Shown piece after piece: positions 1-12,448 of a stretch of 64,000 nt of DNA. A model generated the notes under the pieces. The model saw nothing but the letters and a program-made list of their open reading frames with translations. It did not search any database and was not told the origin of the DNA. The stretch spans positions 5,796,001 to 5,860,000 of the forward strand of contig NC_056428.1 of the NCBI RefSeq assembly GCF_905147365.1. The letters run 5' to 3'. The translations under genes were made by a program, and so were the position numbers. Each line of letters opens with the position of its first letter. Within the stretch, counting starts at the first letter, position 1. Origin of the DNA: Aricia agestis. Lineage: Eukaryota > Arthropoda > Insecta > Lepidoptera > Lycaenidae.

Positions 1-226
1 CGTGCAGGTCGTGTGCGGTCCGCCTCGCCGCCGCCAGTCGCCGCCATAAAGGTACGTCTCTAGCCGCAGCCGCCGCCGCCGCAGCCGCTGCGTTGATCTC
101 CTCGAGACGCGACTCGACGCAGCGCTGCGCATTCTTCACGTCCTCGCGCTCGGACGCGCAAGCCGCAGTCGCGCGGTACAATCGCGAGAGAAGGAGGGGA
201 TATTTTGTCACGCGTTGTACAGGAAC
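1..226 (-). CDS. RhoGEF exon 6: end of DH domain, open at the window edge
   Basis: The exon follows an acceptor (attcttcacag) and begins VPVQRVTKYPLLLSRL, the highly conserved CR3 helix signature of Dbl-homology domains. It joins in phase 0 to exon 5, which ends FLM. It continues through EREDVKNAQRCVESRLEEIN, ten consecutive alanines (GCN codons, residues about 1530-1539) and RDVPLWRRLAAARRTAHDLH at base 1. These are residues about 1485-1559. No donor is seen before the edge, so the DH-PH linker and PH domain should lie outside. The region is very GC-rich compared with its surroundings. A longer open frame over 60-455 is in a different phase and is not the coding frame here. Confidence 0.93.
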
Positions 227-856
227 CTGTGAAGAATTTTAACATTGCGATATTAGTATCATAATATATAGTAGTGTTAGCACTTTTGTTTTTCATATGA
301 ATGAATGAGAAGACATGACATTTTAGCCCGGCCGTACATTGTCCGAAATTTCTGATCAGAAACAGTTGAACGTCCGCGATGTCTCTTATGTGCGCACAAT
401 GTGCGGCCGGGCTTATAAGACGTTGGTGAAATCGGACGTTAAGGTGATCGCACATTTATCAGCTCGCATGCGCCGAACGCGTCGCATTTTAGAATTTCAT
501 ATGTGCAACCTTGCACGTTCGTACGCACCGTACGCTCGGCAGTTCGTGTATAATATACATGGGGCTTTCAACTCGTACGGCACGCCGCGCGTACGAAGAT
601 GGCAAATGTGCAATCAGCTTTAATTAAATAAGATAGTTTTGACAGCTAAGTTAATTAAGTCAAAAGAGTTTAGAATTTGATTTCACATGTCGCGTGACAC
701 GACGCTTGGGACGCGTAATTTATTTAAAATAATATCAATTCCATAGTAATTGCTTGTTTGTTACATTCAGATAATAACTTGAATGATACTACAAGAACCA
801 TATTTTTTAAGAATATTAACTACTATTAAATCCAGGTATTCAATAGTAGTACGTAC
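227..856 (-). other. RhoGEF intron 5, with a small GC-rich inverted repeat
   Basis: This is a 630-base intron with donor GTACGT and acceptor CAG. It contains a short inverted repeat at 326-412 whose arms read GCCCGGCCGTACATTGT and ACAATGTGCGGCCGGGC. That fits a tiny MITE or a stable hairpin. A 94-codon open frame at 339-623 on the plus strand overlaps this hairpin and the intron and looks fortuitous. Confidence 0.85.
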
Positions 857-1063
857 CATGAGGAACGAGTTAAGATTCATTCGCCTCAGAACCGCATTTT
901 CCATTTGCGACACGCGTAAGAATATCCTCAGGAGTTCCTTCTCCTTCTCGAGACCTGCCAGCAGTAGGGCCGCTCCGGCCTGCTTCACGCAGTACGATTG
1001 AAACGCGGTCAGCATGCCGGAGCATTCCAGAAGAATCTTCCCCACGTTCACCGTCAGTAAATC
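857..1063 (-). CDS. RhoGEF exon 5: middle of DH domain
   Basis: These 69 codons (residues about 1416-1484) begin DLLTVNVGKILLECSGMLTA and end RRMNLNSFLM. They form the central helices (CR2 region) of the Dbl-homology domain, including SYCVKQAGAALLLAGLEKEK and FLRVSQMENAVLRR. The acceptor is ttccag before GAT and the donor is ATG followed by GTACGT, so both ends are phase 0. Intron 4 (1064-1370) separates it from exon 4. The open reading frame runs on into the intron as far as 767, but that extension is not coding. Confidence 0.95.
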
Positions 1064-1370
1064 CTGGAATTAAAGAGGAATTACTCAGGTATTGACAGGA
1101 AGCTGTATTTTCACCTCGAAGTTTCTATGAGTGTCATTCTGAAAAACATCTTGTTAAGGGTTTTACTTTGGATAAAACTACTTTCAATACTGTTGCTGAC
1201 GAATTTCATCGATTTCTATTTTAAGCTTTGGATTACTATGATAGTCAATAGTACATATAAATATATCTGTATGTATACATTGTCTTATAGCTTGTGTATT
1301 ACATTTTTTTCTAACATTTCATAATATTATGTATGTCAAATAATTTGCATTAAAAGCATAATAAGCTTAC

Positions 1371-1648
1371 CTCGTCTCCTTGTTCAACAGCTATTTCGAG
1401 TCCATCTCTTAGTTTTTCCGATAGTACCTGATTGTTCTCTATTAGTTCTTCTACGTTTAAAAATATAGCACTTAGTTGTTCGTGAGTTAAAAGGCCAGCA
1501 ACTAGCATAGGTTTATAGAACTCTTCTAGTATTATTAATAAGTCGCGACCATATTTTTCTTCGGTTTCAACTATTTCCGTTATAATTTCTTTACGTTCAG
1601 CTCGTTTCTTGGAACATTTACGACACACTAACGGAGCGTATATGGAAC
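1371..1648 (-). CDS. RhoGEF exon 4: second zinc-type CxxC and start of DH domain
   Basis: Residues about 1323-1415. The exon opens GSIYAPLVCRKC, whose cysteines (C1331, C1334) pair with a CEDC motif at the end of exon 3 (C1308, C1311). It continues with KEIITEIVETEEKYGRDL, the conserved first helix (CR1) of DH domains, then LEEFYKPMLVAGLLTHEQLS and IFLNVEELIENNQVLSEKL. The acceptor is ttttag before GTTCC, phase 1; the donor is GAG followed by GTAAGC, phase 0. The 307-base intron that follows (1064-1370) is AT-rich with nothing notable. Confidence 0.95.
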
Positions 1649-1733
1649 CTAAAAGTATATAAAAATAATAAACATTATCAAATATAACGTGTCATAATAT
1701 TATCCCTCTAAAATGTTAAGCATAAGTTTTTAC

Positions 1734-3812
1734 CTTGTTCAGTCATTTGTGTTTCAACAGCTGTGTCACAATCCTCACATAAATGTATGGCAGCATCTTT
1801 GTCGCATAATATACTGTTAGGAGCAATCTTCCCTTGCAATCTACTCCTAGACGACTTGCTAGTTTCTGACCCAACGCCAGAATCATTGCGTTCAATTTCT
1901 GCGGATGTCTTCTTGCAAACAACTGATTTCTGTAAAATTTCTTGATGAATGATCAATGAATTATCTTCGCTAGAATCTGAAGTGTTTGATAGCTGGCTAG
2001 TATTACTGGAAATATGAGCCTTAATAGCAGAAGTATTATCCTTTTCTTTAGAATCAACCAAGATTGTCGAATTTTCAGTATCATTTTCGTAGTTAGTAAT
2101 ATAAGTTTCTTCGTCATCGATACCTCTTTCCTTGGCATCGACTAAATAAGAAAGTATATCATACTTCGATGCTCCCTCAAATATAGACCTGGAACCGCTT
2201 CGTTTTTCATCATCCAATAGCATTAAGGAGTTTGGTGGTGGATTAATTGGAAGAGGAGGAGGCATGTCTCCTATTTCTTCATATATAGGATCACTATTGA
2301 GTCGTATTGCTTCGTAATGATGATCATCATCAGTATTATTAGCGGTTTCCAAGTCACATATTGCAGCATCAACTAGCATTTGATAAAATTTAGATCTAGT
2401 TGAATTTGTATCATCTTCAGTTGATAATTCACTAGCTGATGCATTATAACAATCTGACAGTGGTTCGAGGTCGGATAAAATACCTATCGCACCGCTTTCA
2501 TACTCCATACTTTCATAAGGAGCAGAGCAGCAATTTTCGTTATCTGGTGAACTGCTATTAAGTTTTCGTTCGTCAGTTTCTTTCGTTTCAGCATTTTCAT
2601 GTGATTTTGCTTTTTCGGATTTAGAAACTTCCTCTTTTAAGTTTATAAGGGAACTTTCTATAAGTTTTTCTAATGTTGCTTTGCTGCTGTCTGTTCCTTC
2701 CTGGTGTTTCACTTCCTGGAGTTTCATCAATGAATTTTCTATTAGTTTCTTTACAAGATTTGAATCTAATCCTTCAGCCAGATGGGCAAAGAAGGGATCA
2801 TTAAATAATTTTGTAACAAAATTGCCACTCTCAAGTTGTTCATTGTGGCTGTTACAACTTTCTCTGTGATCATCTTTTTTGCCACAAACATGAGGAATCA
2901 AATTGCGTCTCACTGCTTCAACGGGATCATTCAAAATTGAACTCATTAGGTTTCTATTTAAGTCGTCATACTTTTCATTTCTGTAATTATTGCTGTAATA
3001 TTCCTCATAAGTGTTTGCTTCTTCCTTTGTACTGTTTGCTTCAGGGAAAATTCCACCTATGTATATTTGGCTTTTCGATTTTTTTACTTCATTTTCAGGT
3101 GTACCAACACTTATTGTTACAGTAGTCCCAGTTTGGTACGTATTGCAAGCGTTTCCAGAATCATCATTTACTACTACTGATGACAAGTAAATGGGCGTAT
3201 CACTACTTACATTCATTGTCGAGTAGCAGTCATTGCCAGTAATTTGTATGGATGTTTTTCTAGATTCAATTTCGACCAGCGACAGTTTATTTTTTAATTC
3301 TTCACAATCATCAGAATCAAATTGTTTTACCCTTAAAACAGTTTTCTGTTCGGTGTCGTTAGTATCTGACCACTCATCACTCGTTGAACTTGATGAATTA
3401 TTACGTACAAACCTTGTTTTTACATAGTTATGTTTTTTAGTTTTTGTTTTTAATCTCGGAGGTGGCTCTGGTGATCCATTTATACCACATCGTAGATTCT
3501 TCAACACGTTACTAGTTATTTCACTTGTGTCACTAAGATTTCCGTTGTCAATATCATTATTGATGTACTCTTTACTTGCTTCGACAGAGTCAAATTTAAA
3601 ATCTTTAGTATCATCCTGATGTTCATTAGATTGGAACACAGAGGAATCTGCCTCATTTACGAATTGTAGAAAAACTTGACTTGTATGGCCATGTTTAGGT
3701 TTATTTCGTAAAGCCATTGTGTCCAAAAACTTTGGCTGTTGAATCAATATTGTCGGCTGAACTCGTTCTGATTCAGATCGACGTAAAGTTTTCACTTTCG
3801 GAATATTGTTAT
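1734..3812 (-). CDS. RhoGEF exon 3: long acidic, serine-rich, probably disordered region
   Basis: These are 693 codons (residues about 630-1322), phase 1 at both ends: acceptor tttcag before ATAAC, donor CAAG followed by GTAAAA. Composition is rich in Ser, Asp, Glu and Asn with no obvious fold. Short motifs worth noting are a proline-rich SPEPPPRLK, a possible tyrosine motif DPIYEEIGDMPPPLP, two related helical repeats around FNDPFFAHLAEGLDSNLVKK and KLIESSLINLKEEV, and CEDC close to the exon end. The proline-rich stretches could bind SH3 domains; this is inference. No catalytic domain lies in this exon. The first residues of the open frame upstream of 3812 belong to the intron. Confidence 0.93.
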
Positions 3813-4022
3813 CTGAAAAATAAAAAATTATATTGATAGAATAAAAAGTTAATGACGTCATAATGTAAATAATTACAAGTCGGCAATTAATGGTGTCTAA
3901 TCATAAAATATATTAATAGCCATAGTTTCAATTAATGAAAAGTATGAACGTACTAAATTTAAGTACTTTAAACATTTTCATGCATGAAATTGAATTTATA
4001 TTAAATTTAAAAACTTGTTTAC

Positions 4023-5850
4023 CTTTGTCGACTACCTCTTCTGATTTATCTTGACTACCGGTAAGTGTTTCTTCTGTACAAATATCACCATTAGCAACAT
4101 TTGGTTCAACGTCTTCGTACAATTGGGAGTCCGGATGCGCTTCATTATCTGCTGAGATGTCTTGACATGAGGTGTCAGTGTTAGCAACAGGTGTTGACTC
4201 GTTATTTGTATCCGTCTCCTCGACATATTCTATGGCGTTTTCATTATTTGGCGATGTTTCTTTTTCTTCTTTTTCTATATTTTGAAGACTTAGATCCGCA
4301 GTGTAAATAATCTTTGTTTCCTCATTTTCCACTAAAAACTGTACACGTTTTCTTTGCACAGTATTTTTTGTTGTAGGTTGCCTTTTTTCTTTAGGTTTAG
4401 GTAGATAAAACTGAGAACTAACAGTCTTGTTGCTTGATTGATTTTCTGATAGTTCTAATTTTGAATTGTGTTTATCTTGTTCTACACTTTTTGGCTTTTT
4501 CAGGATAGATTTTATAGTGTCGGCGTTGCTATACTTATATTTTGAATTTCTGTCGTTCGTCATTTTTTTAATAAAGGTTTTCTCAGGTATGCAGTGATTG
4601 TCACTTTCACTATCATCATCCGTCTTGATATTCCTTACTCTTCTTGGTGGTCGCTTAGGTGATACACTTTTTTGTTTTGTACGATTACCAGGGGATAGTG
4701 CAGTAAATTTTTTGTTACTAGTTTTATTTAAAATTCCTGATTTGTTGTTTTCATTTTTAATGTTTGGTAATGATAATGCTGAGGACATATCAGTCGATTT
4801 AAAATCATAATTTTTGAGATCATAGTCAACAGGATCATAAATTGATGCTTCATTATTATTACTTCCTTCATTAGAAACTCTGATTCTCTGACCACCAATT
4901 GCCTTCACGTGTATGTCAGATTTTTGACTCGTTGTAAGAGATTTTTTGTCTTTACTCGAATCTTCAAATACATCACTAAATGCATCCTCAAATTCAATTT
5001 CTGCCATTGACTTTGGTGAATCATTACATTTCACCAAATCGTAAGGATTAATGTCACATGCTAGTATTGATTTCTTCGAGTCATTTGTATTTGAAGTTTC
5101 CTCTTCGTCTATCCACACCTCATTTACACGACTTACTGACTTACTTCTATTTTTTCGTATGCTTTCAGGGCTCAATTTTTTTGTTTTGATTCTACAAGGG
5201 CTAATACTTTTAGCACGAGACCTAGTGACTGAAAATTGACTACCGATTCGTGCTTCATGTGGTGGGATAAGTCGACTCCTTCGCATTAAATCATATGGAT
5301 CTGATTCGCCATTTGATTTCAATATACTGGGCCTCGATTTCGAGCCCTGTACCCGAACAGTTCCAGCTCGCATAAGCCCTGCATCTCGACTGAGTTGTGG
5401 TCCTCTGACGGTGCCTCCGACAAGCAATCTGGGACTGTCTGCTATAGTCAAAGGTAGGCGAGATCCTTTACATTTCTTACATATACTGACTTTGGTAGAG
5501 CTTGTTTTCTTGGTACCGTTTAGGTACTCAGGACAGGAACATAGAATTACAGCATAGTTATGTGGAGTAGGTTTTTGTGGCGTGCTTATTAAAACTGGTC
5601 CAGGTACCTCAGGATAAGTAGGATATGCACTAGGTCTCGTCGGTGGTGTGGACGTCCTTACGGACCCATAGAGAAAAGTTTCAGCGTACTTCATTGATTT
5701 GGACAAAGATGATCCCCCTTGCCCACCAATAGTTCCATACATGTACGGACTGTCGGGTGATTTGTCCGAAGATTTTGAACTTCCAGAAGTGTTAAGCTTC
5801 AATTTTGAGGACCATTTCTTAGGGCGAGTTCCCTCCGCTGTCTCGTATAT
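4023..5850 (-). CDS. RhoGEF exon 2: N-terminal basic, serine-rich region
   Basis: These are 609 codons plus one base (residues about 21-629). The acceptor is tgttttag before ATATAC (phase 0) and the donor is AAAG followed by GTAAAC (phase 1). It begins IYETAEGTRPKKWSSKLKLN, in frame upstream of any ATG, so the real start must be in an earlier exon. There is a cysteine cluster, CSC (124, 126) and CKKC (144, 147), in VILCSCPEYLNG and SICKKCKGSR. Much of the rest is basic (RSRAKSISPCRIKTKKLSPE, SPKRPPRRVR) or acidic low complexity. The block ARIGSQFSVTRSRAKS and two DPYDL/NPYDL repeats may be short linear motifs. The function of this region is unknown to me. Confidence 0.93.
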
Positions 5851-8800
5851 CTAAAACAGAAATAACATGCAATTAGAAAATTAACGTAATTCTCACAAAA
5901 CTTAAATGGGAAAAACTGAATCAACGTGTAATTTCATATATTTTACGCCGTTTTAATCTTAAATAGAACAATATTTTAATATCTAGATTCTGGGATCAAA
6001 ATCAGAAAACCAAAGAGTTAGGCACGTTCATATAAACAAAGGTTTGAATAGTTGGAAAACATATCGACAAACGCTAACTACAGTACAATGAAGTTATTGT
6101 GCGTGCCTCATCTGATTAGTAAAACCGTCTGAATTTCGAAACTCGCAGAATGTCTGTTTGTTTAAATTGAGGCAATTCGAATTGTTTGCGCCTTTAATTG
6201 TGAATTTCCTAAAACTTTGTTTCCGAGATTTTAATCAGTACAATTTGTGACACTCGTTGTATCATTAGTTCTGTTAATTCCCCCGTTATCCAGCATTTAC
6301 GTTTTTAACACTCTTTTTTCGGTAAAAGTTAAAATGTAAATAATTTGTAACTAAATAAAACGCCTTTCATAGTGTCTCACTTTATTTAATTTGCCATACT
6401 AAAATTCTATTGCAAACACTTAATTGATAATACTCGTAGACAGTCTAAAGTATTTTATTAGGCGCTAGCTTTTAGATAAAAATCTTAGATCAAATTCGAA
6501 AATCCTCATAATCTTATCATCGCGTAAACCTTTTTAAAAGAACACCTTTCATTCTTAGTTTTTATCCAAGCTCAAAACCAGGTTGCACCTACAAATAAAC
6601 CATCAAGTTTATAGCAGTTTGCGCTCACGTTTTCAAAGCCTAATTTACGTCCGAGGTCTGTTTCAAATCGAGCTGCTGCGATAGCTTAATGAAAGTGCTC
6701 CTATTGTCCCGGGGGATCCCCGCACGTGCCCAATAGTCCCAGTGATTGGAACGGGGGATCCCCGGCGGCCTGACCATCCTGATACCGAAACAAGATTGTA
6801 AATAGAGTTTCCGATTAGTATTTTGTAACAGACTTTTAGGTTTTTTAATTGATTATTAAAGCATTATTAGGTTGGAACTTCGATCATGGAAAAACGAGAC
6901 ACAATAGAATTTCTATTGTGTCTTGGTCACCGGTGACCGTATGGGGCTTGATGAATTAAAATAATGGGTTGATTTGGATGTTACTGTACTGCTGGTTTAC
7001 TTGCGTAACATACATAATATCACATCACACTGATATTATTCTAAATGTGCAAGTTTGTAAGTTTCTTCCTTTTCAAGGAAAATATAATTTATAATGTTTA
7101 AACAAAGGTCGTAGTTCCAAGTCTGAGTTACTTCATATCTCCAAAAAGACAGAAAGTAGTTTTGACCAAAAAGTAAAATCTAGTTTAGTACTAATTAATA
7201 TCCTTTTAGGAAAGAAAAACTCACAAAACACGAGGATACATAGAAAACCCAAACACCCAGAAATATTGTAAGAATTCCTAACAAAATCCGCTCGGGATCA
7301 CATATCCCCGGGAACGTTATGATATAAGATAGTGGAACAAAACATAACTCTTGAAACGGCGAAATTAATTGCCCAGAAACAAAAGGTGTTTTTAACGGAA
7401 TGCGCCAGAACCGTTGTTCAACCACAATTTGTTGTGCGCGATGGTATGCACAGATACGTTTACTCAGAAGAAACAGTCCCATACAATTTCATGTTCTTGA
7501 TGTAATCTGAAGATTACACTTATGAATATTCCTGCATTATTTTTGAAATTATATAGTCCTTTTAAAAAAAACTACTCTACCGATTTTAATATTTTTAAAT
7601 ATTTATTTACATCATAATATTATAAAAATAATAGCTATTCTGCATCTTAATAATCATAAGTAACGGTTTTCTGTAAAAGTCAACAAAGTACGCATGGTAC
7701 CCCGATTATATGAGAATACTATTTTGTACTTAGTTTTATTATATCGAGACAGGATTGAAACCATAAACAATCTTAACTATGATTAAAAAATCAAAATCGA
7801 AAACGTTAGTTTTTTAAACTTGGCCTTATAAAAAGTAAACCAGAAAAAAGATTTTTGCTTAATCTACTTCAAGCGGAATAGTAGAGTAATTCTAACATTT
7901 GTGACGCTCAGTTAGGCCGTACTTTGGGATATTATGCGGTTTTCAATTAACAACAACACTTAGGCGGGTTTACTATCTTCTCGGAACGCCAAAGGTTCAA
8001 ACCCTGGGATTAAGTGTACCCATATTATAAACAAACTGTGCACCGGGTTTAGCCTTCACTCTTGAACTGTAATCTTTTTATGGCACGGCTGATTAGAGAA
8101 TATTATACACGTTTCAATGCTATCAATTTATATGCAATTAGTCGCAAAGTATATAGATTAGATGAATTTTTGTTTACGTTTAATTGAACATCGAATCGGA
8201 GTAAATAGGATAATTTGTGTAATAAAAAGCTTACTTAAATGAGACACAAGCTAAGACATTTATTTTTGGGTAGAGCTTAGAAACAATAGTAGACTATAGA
8301 ATAATTAGTGTACAGTGCATAGAAGTAAAATAAGTAATAGTAAAGCTTTGCCTGATCATGACTGTAATAAAATGCGGAACCAAAAACAATCGAATAGGTC
8401 AATGACCAATTTACTCTGTTCTCAGCGACCGCATTCGCTTTAGTGGTTCCCAAATGATCCACGAATCAGATATCGGGATCATTTTAGTCCCAGTCCCAGA
8501 ATGACAATTAAAAACGTTTGCCTGAAAAAACACGTGAAAACACACACAAAAATTGCTGTCATTTTTATGATAAAACTGAGAATTGACCTAAATAATATAT
8601 TTTTACCAGTCCCTGTGTTCGTAGAAATCAACATATTCTGGCTATATAAACACGTTAAATTAGTTTCGATTTCACCCGAAAGTTTCCCGAAATATTAAAA
8701 AAAATTTATTATGTTTAATGTTTATTCTACTTTTTAATTTTGAAATGTTTTATATACCAGTAAATGATGTACTGTCGATAATTAAAAACGTGCATAATAT

Positions 8801-10204
8801 GTTCAGTGTTCACCACTGCTACTCCTAAAAGCAAGGATCGACAGAGGTAACCAACCACGAAACCCTTTGATGATATCAGTGAGCCTAAGGGACAAGCTTA
8901 AAATGTCTTAGGTAACGCAACAAAGTCATTCAGACGAGAAAAAATTGATTGTTTTCACTAACAATTATTATTGACAAATTAAACAATTGAAAACAAAAAT
9001 TCTTGGCACCATCCACAAGAACAAGACGCGTCGCCAGATTGTAAGCAGCGGTCACCAATGCAGTTTTTGTCATACCTGAGATCGCACACCAATCCAAGAT
9101 GAATATGACGAACGATTGCATAAATTTTACTACATACTATCACAAAAATTTTTCATCGATGACCTACTTAGCACTACTAAGTAAAACAGGGCATTACTCA
9201 ATCATCATAGCGCTAATAAAAACATACAAAATCCGAAAGTTTTGTACGAAAAACATTTTATGAACACTCTCTAGTCTCTACATTTTAAAATATGTATGAA
9301 ATTTTCATTCGTTAATGAGTCGCTGACCTTACCTTACTATAAAATATACTCAAAAGCTTCGCAAGCCTCGTAATCGGGAAATTTTTATGATAAAACCTTG
9401 AAAACGTGCTATTTAATCATCATGATATTTTTTTAAATTATAAGTAGGAACCTACTTAATTAATGTTTTACAATTGACCAATAAAATATTCTACGTATGA
9501 AATAAAAAGTGTTTAGATCCAATAAAGCTATGTACAAGATTAAATTAAATTTCCACAACCTTAACAGCTAATATGTTGAAAAAAAATATATTTTCTGTCA
9601 CACTATTTCCGATATAAAATTACAATATCCGAATCAAAAGATATTTAAAACGGACCATTTCAACGATTCCAAACTTTAATAAAAACTGCACAGTTGAAAC
9701 AGAACATTAAGAGAAAAATCCATCCATTGTAAAAGTTTCAACTTTAAAACAAAACTAAATTCAAACGCTGAAATAGCTCCGAAGTATTGATTTATAATCT
9801 TATTTCTTTTTATCCGATAACCTTTTAAGAAAGTTTCCAAACTACCCGGAGTTCGGTGGGAAAGAAGCATACCCGATCCCACTTCTGAATTATATTTCAG
9901 AAGTGGGATGGAAGTTGCGCTCCACAATGCGGGTTGTATCGCCCGCAGCTGAGGGTAAACTTGGAAGTACAGGATTATGTCTTATGGCATATACTTGTTA
10001 GTTTTCAGTTTTGAGGTACATAAGTGCTAATGGCATAAAATTTTTGTTTGCAACACGAAAACTTTGCAAAGATAGATAGTTTCTTGTTCTTTTCGACGGT
10101 TGTTTAGAATATTTAACTTGTACGACTAGGCGTCTTGTTTCATTTGCATGGCGAATGAAGTAATACGGCAAAATATGCCAATTCATACTGATTTCATAGA
10201 TGCG
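5851..10204. other. AT-rich intronic sequence, three small hairpins
   Basis: I see no gene here. A GC-rich patch at 6705-6770 carries GGGGGATCCCCG twice. At 6896-6938 a hairpin with ACACAATAGAA arms is followed by the perfect 14-base palindrome GGTCACCGGTGACC. At 9876-9909 the arms ATCCCACTTCTGAA and TTCAGAAGTGGGAT form a hairpin. The open frame at 7195-7482 (95 codons) has no recognisable feature. Confidence 0.6.
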
Positions 10205-10420
10205 AAAGTGTGTATGTATGTGTGTCTGTAACCTTTTCACACCAAACCGCTAAATCGATTTTGTTGAAATTTAAACGGAGTAGCGGCTGTCATTTGGTCC
10301 AGAATAAAGATGTTTTAAAACTAAATCAAGCTCCATTCTCCAAGTTACTCGAGGTAGAATTAAGGTTGTCAAAGCCAGACGTGGGATATGATTATAAGGT
10401 TTATTCTCCAATCTCATTCC
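10205..10420 (-). repeat. E-type retroposon tail, degraded
   Basis: It contains the recurring core accgctaaatcgattttgtt (reverse sense), which recurs in about ten places in this window. In its best copies the E type reads, in forward sense, a cgcccgcaactccgttgcgcc segment, then a cgtacatttttccgggat segment, then caaaatcggttcagcggttt, then an acagacagacag run and a tail like tttataatattagtatgg. I take it to be the 3' tail of a non-LTR element common in Lepidoptera; this is from recall. Confidence 0.4.
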
Positions 10421-10789
10421 CACTTTCCAGCGATTTCCCGCCTTATATTACCGTAACGCTAGCAGTAAACGGTAACAGACACCGACATGCTATATCCCTT
10501 TCACAATTGGAACAGGTTGGCCTTTTATTTGAATTGTGCGTTTATAAATAGCTCGGCTATTTAAATCCTAGTTGAAGTAATAAGGAATGGAATCTTGAAT
10601 TTAGAATTGGAAATTGATCAATAATCTAAAGTATGGATTTCACAGATTTGCGAGACGTCTCACGCGATTGCAGTCAGTCAATTCAATAGGTACCTACTTT
10701 AGAAATTCATGTACGCGTCGCGTCGCGGTCTGAATCAACCCTAACTGAACGTTTTAAGTTTCAGATTCGACAACCGAGTATGTCTCTTA

Positions 10790-10948
10790 CGGCCATTCCC
10801 AATATTTGATCTATCTCTGGTTTTGCCCTACTAGAGATAGGAATAGCTCACAATTGACATAAAAATATATGTCTCTAATGTCTAATATGAGCTATTCCTA
10901 TCTCTAGTAGGGCAAAACCAGAGATAGATCAAATATTGGGAATGGCCG
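10790..10948. mobile_element. Palindromic MITE with TTA duplication (Harbinger-like), copy 1
   Basis: It is 159 bases, almost entirely an inverted repeat with arms of about 65 bases, starting CGGCCATTCCCAATATTTG and ending in the reverse complement. It is flanked by TTA on both sides (10787-10789 and 10949-10951). A second copy lies at 39484-39641, also between TTA triplets. A 3-bp TTA duplication is typical of PIF/Harbinger elements; the family assignment is inference. Confidence 0.8.
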
Positions 10949-10951
10949 TTA

Positions 10952-12002
10952 ATAAATTGTATTAGTCAATGTTTTCAAGCTTAGGTTCTCGCACAACTTA
11001 GAGACATGCATTTTCAAGAAAAAGTCGTAAGTTGCAGTTGACCTAGATAGAATTCATACCTCTTAAGTCAAAAAGTTCCAATGCAACCACGTAGTCGGAC
11101 CATTGGATCAAACTTTTGGCTTGGACTAGCTCCATATGCCATATCCATTACATACGACAATGGTTATCGTCAGAAAACTACAAAGGTTCAATATAAACGA
11201 CATTTACGAAGCGCTCGACAGCGCTGTTGATATTTTTCAGTCGATTCCTGAACGAAATTGAGCGTCCATCAGATAGTCAGCCTTTGTGACTAAATAATGG
11301 CACTTAATATTCGGTTAGCGTTTGAATATTTGAATTTCGAACGGTCCACAGATTGAAAAACTACGGCCAATCTGTTTATTACTCGTTTATTGCGGTTTAT
11401 TGTTTACAGGATTTAGGCGTAGAACTTTTTAACTGCTTACAGTTAAAATAGAACTTGCTACTAAAACAGTATTTTTACAAATTAGCAAGTATACATTCAA
11501 GATTTTGGACAAAAATCCTCGTATAATTCCTATTTTTTTTTACCAAAATAGGGCTAATTAATAATTTAATTTGCCAACATTTCATAAAAATCGTCAGTAA
11601 AATGCGGTGTAAAGAGTGAAAAGGCTTTTATTAGATCTCGTCTCGGCTTGAGCCCTATTCGCCCTATTTAATTGCCCTTAACTTCGCGAGGGCCATCGTA
11701 AAAACGTTCAATAAATATTTACGTTTTCCAAAATTTACGTTATACAACAAAAAACCGATTAATCTTTTATGAGGCTAAGAAATTTTCGTTTCCTTTGCTT
11801 ATGTGTTGGAGTTTATTGGAGAATAAACTTTAGATTTTAGTATCAAGAAGGCGTGATTTTAGAGGCTACGTTATGTCTATTACTGAATTACAAGGATGCT
11901 ATGGGATGGGGCGCAGCGTGGTCAATATAAGAAATAATCGCCGCCATATTTGAATTGTCTCTTGACTCTTGAGTGACTGTTTTACACTGATGGCTTTGCC
12001 AA
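10952..12002. other. Intronic sequence, nothing identified
   Basis: AT-rich sequence without a recognisable gene or a repeat shared within the window. Confidence 0.5.
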
Positions 12003-12307
12003 TAGCTTTGTCCACACTGTGCCTTTTTCTGTTCGTTAAGGGCATGCGTTATAGCGCAGTCAACAGCGAACGTGAGGCAACTCTGACCGTATCCAAAATT
12101 TAATAAATTATACGCATTCAATTATTCAATGCGCCAATATTATGAAAGTTTATGACGAAAATTGAAGGTGAAAGTGCACAGTGTGGACATAGCTCGTTGG
12201 CGTTGCGTTCTTTGACGCATTCAATTATTGAAGGCGCCAATACGAAAGTTGAATGAAAGAAGATGACGAAAATTGAAGATGAAAGTGCACAGTGTGGACA
12301 TAGCTAA
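12003..12307. mobile_element. MITE with TAGCTTTGTCCACACTGTGC ends, copy 1
   Basis: The left end reads TAGCTTTGTCCACACTGTGC and the right end GCACAGTGTGGACATAGCTA. The right half is tandemly duplicated: the segment gacgaaaattgaaggtgaaa with the terminal repeat ends once near 12194 and again at 12305. A related copy is at 44879-45102. The superfamily is unclear. Confidence 0.7.
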
Positions 12308-12448
12308 TGTCTTCCAAGTTTAATTTTGAATGTCGCCAAAATAGCAACAAGCACTATTGTCATTTTTAGTAACAGCTTTAGCAATAATTCCGGACCAATA
12401 TGACTTGCAATTTACAAACCTTCAGTAACAGAACGAGGTCTGTCTTTA

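Noticed and set aside
60..455. 131-codon open frame on the minus strand
   Set aside because: The conserved DH sequence VPVQRVTKYP lies in another frame of the same strand and is joined by a proper acceptor at 226. The longer frame is a shadow of the GC-rich exon.
339..623. 94-codon open frame on the plus strand
   Set aside because: It lies in intron 5 across a small inverted repeat, with no recognisable protein features.
7195..7482. 95-codon open frame on the minus strand, partly hydrophobic
   Set aside because: No domain, no splice-site support and no codon pattern distinguishing it from chance in AT-rich intron sequence.
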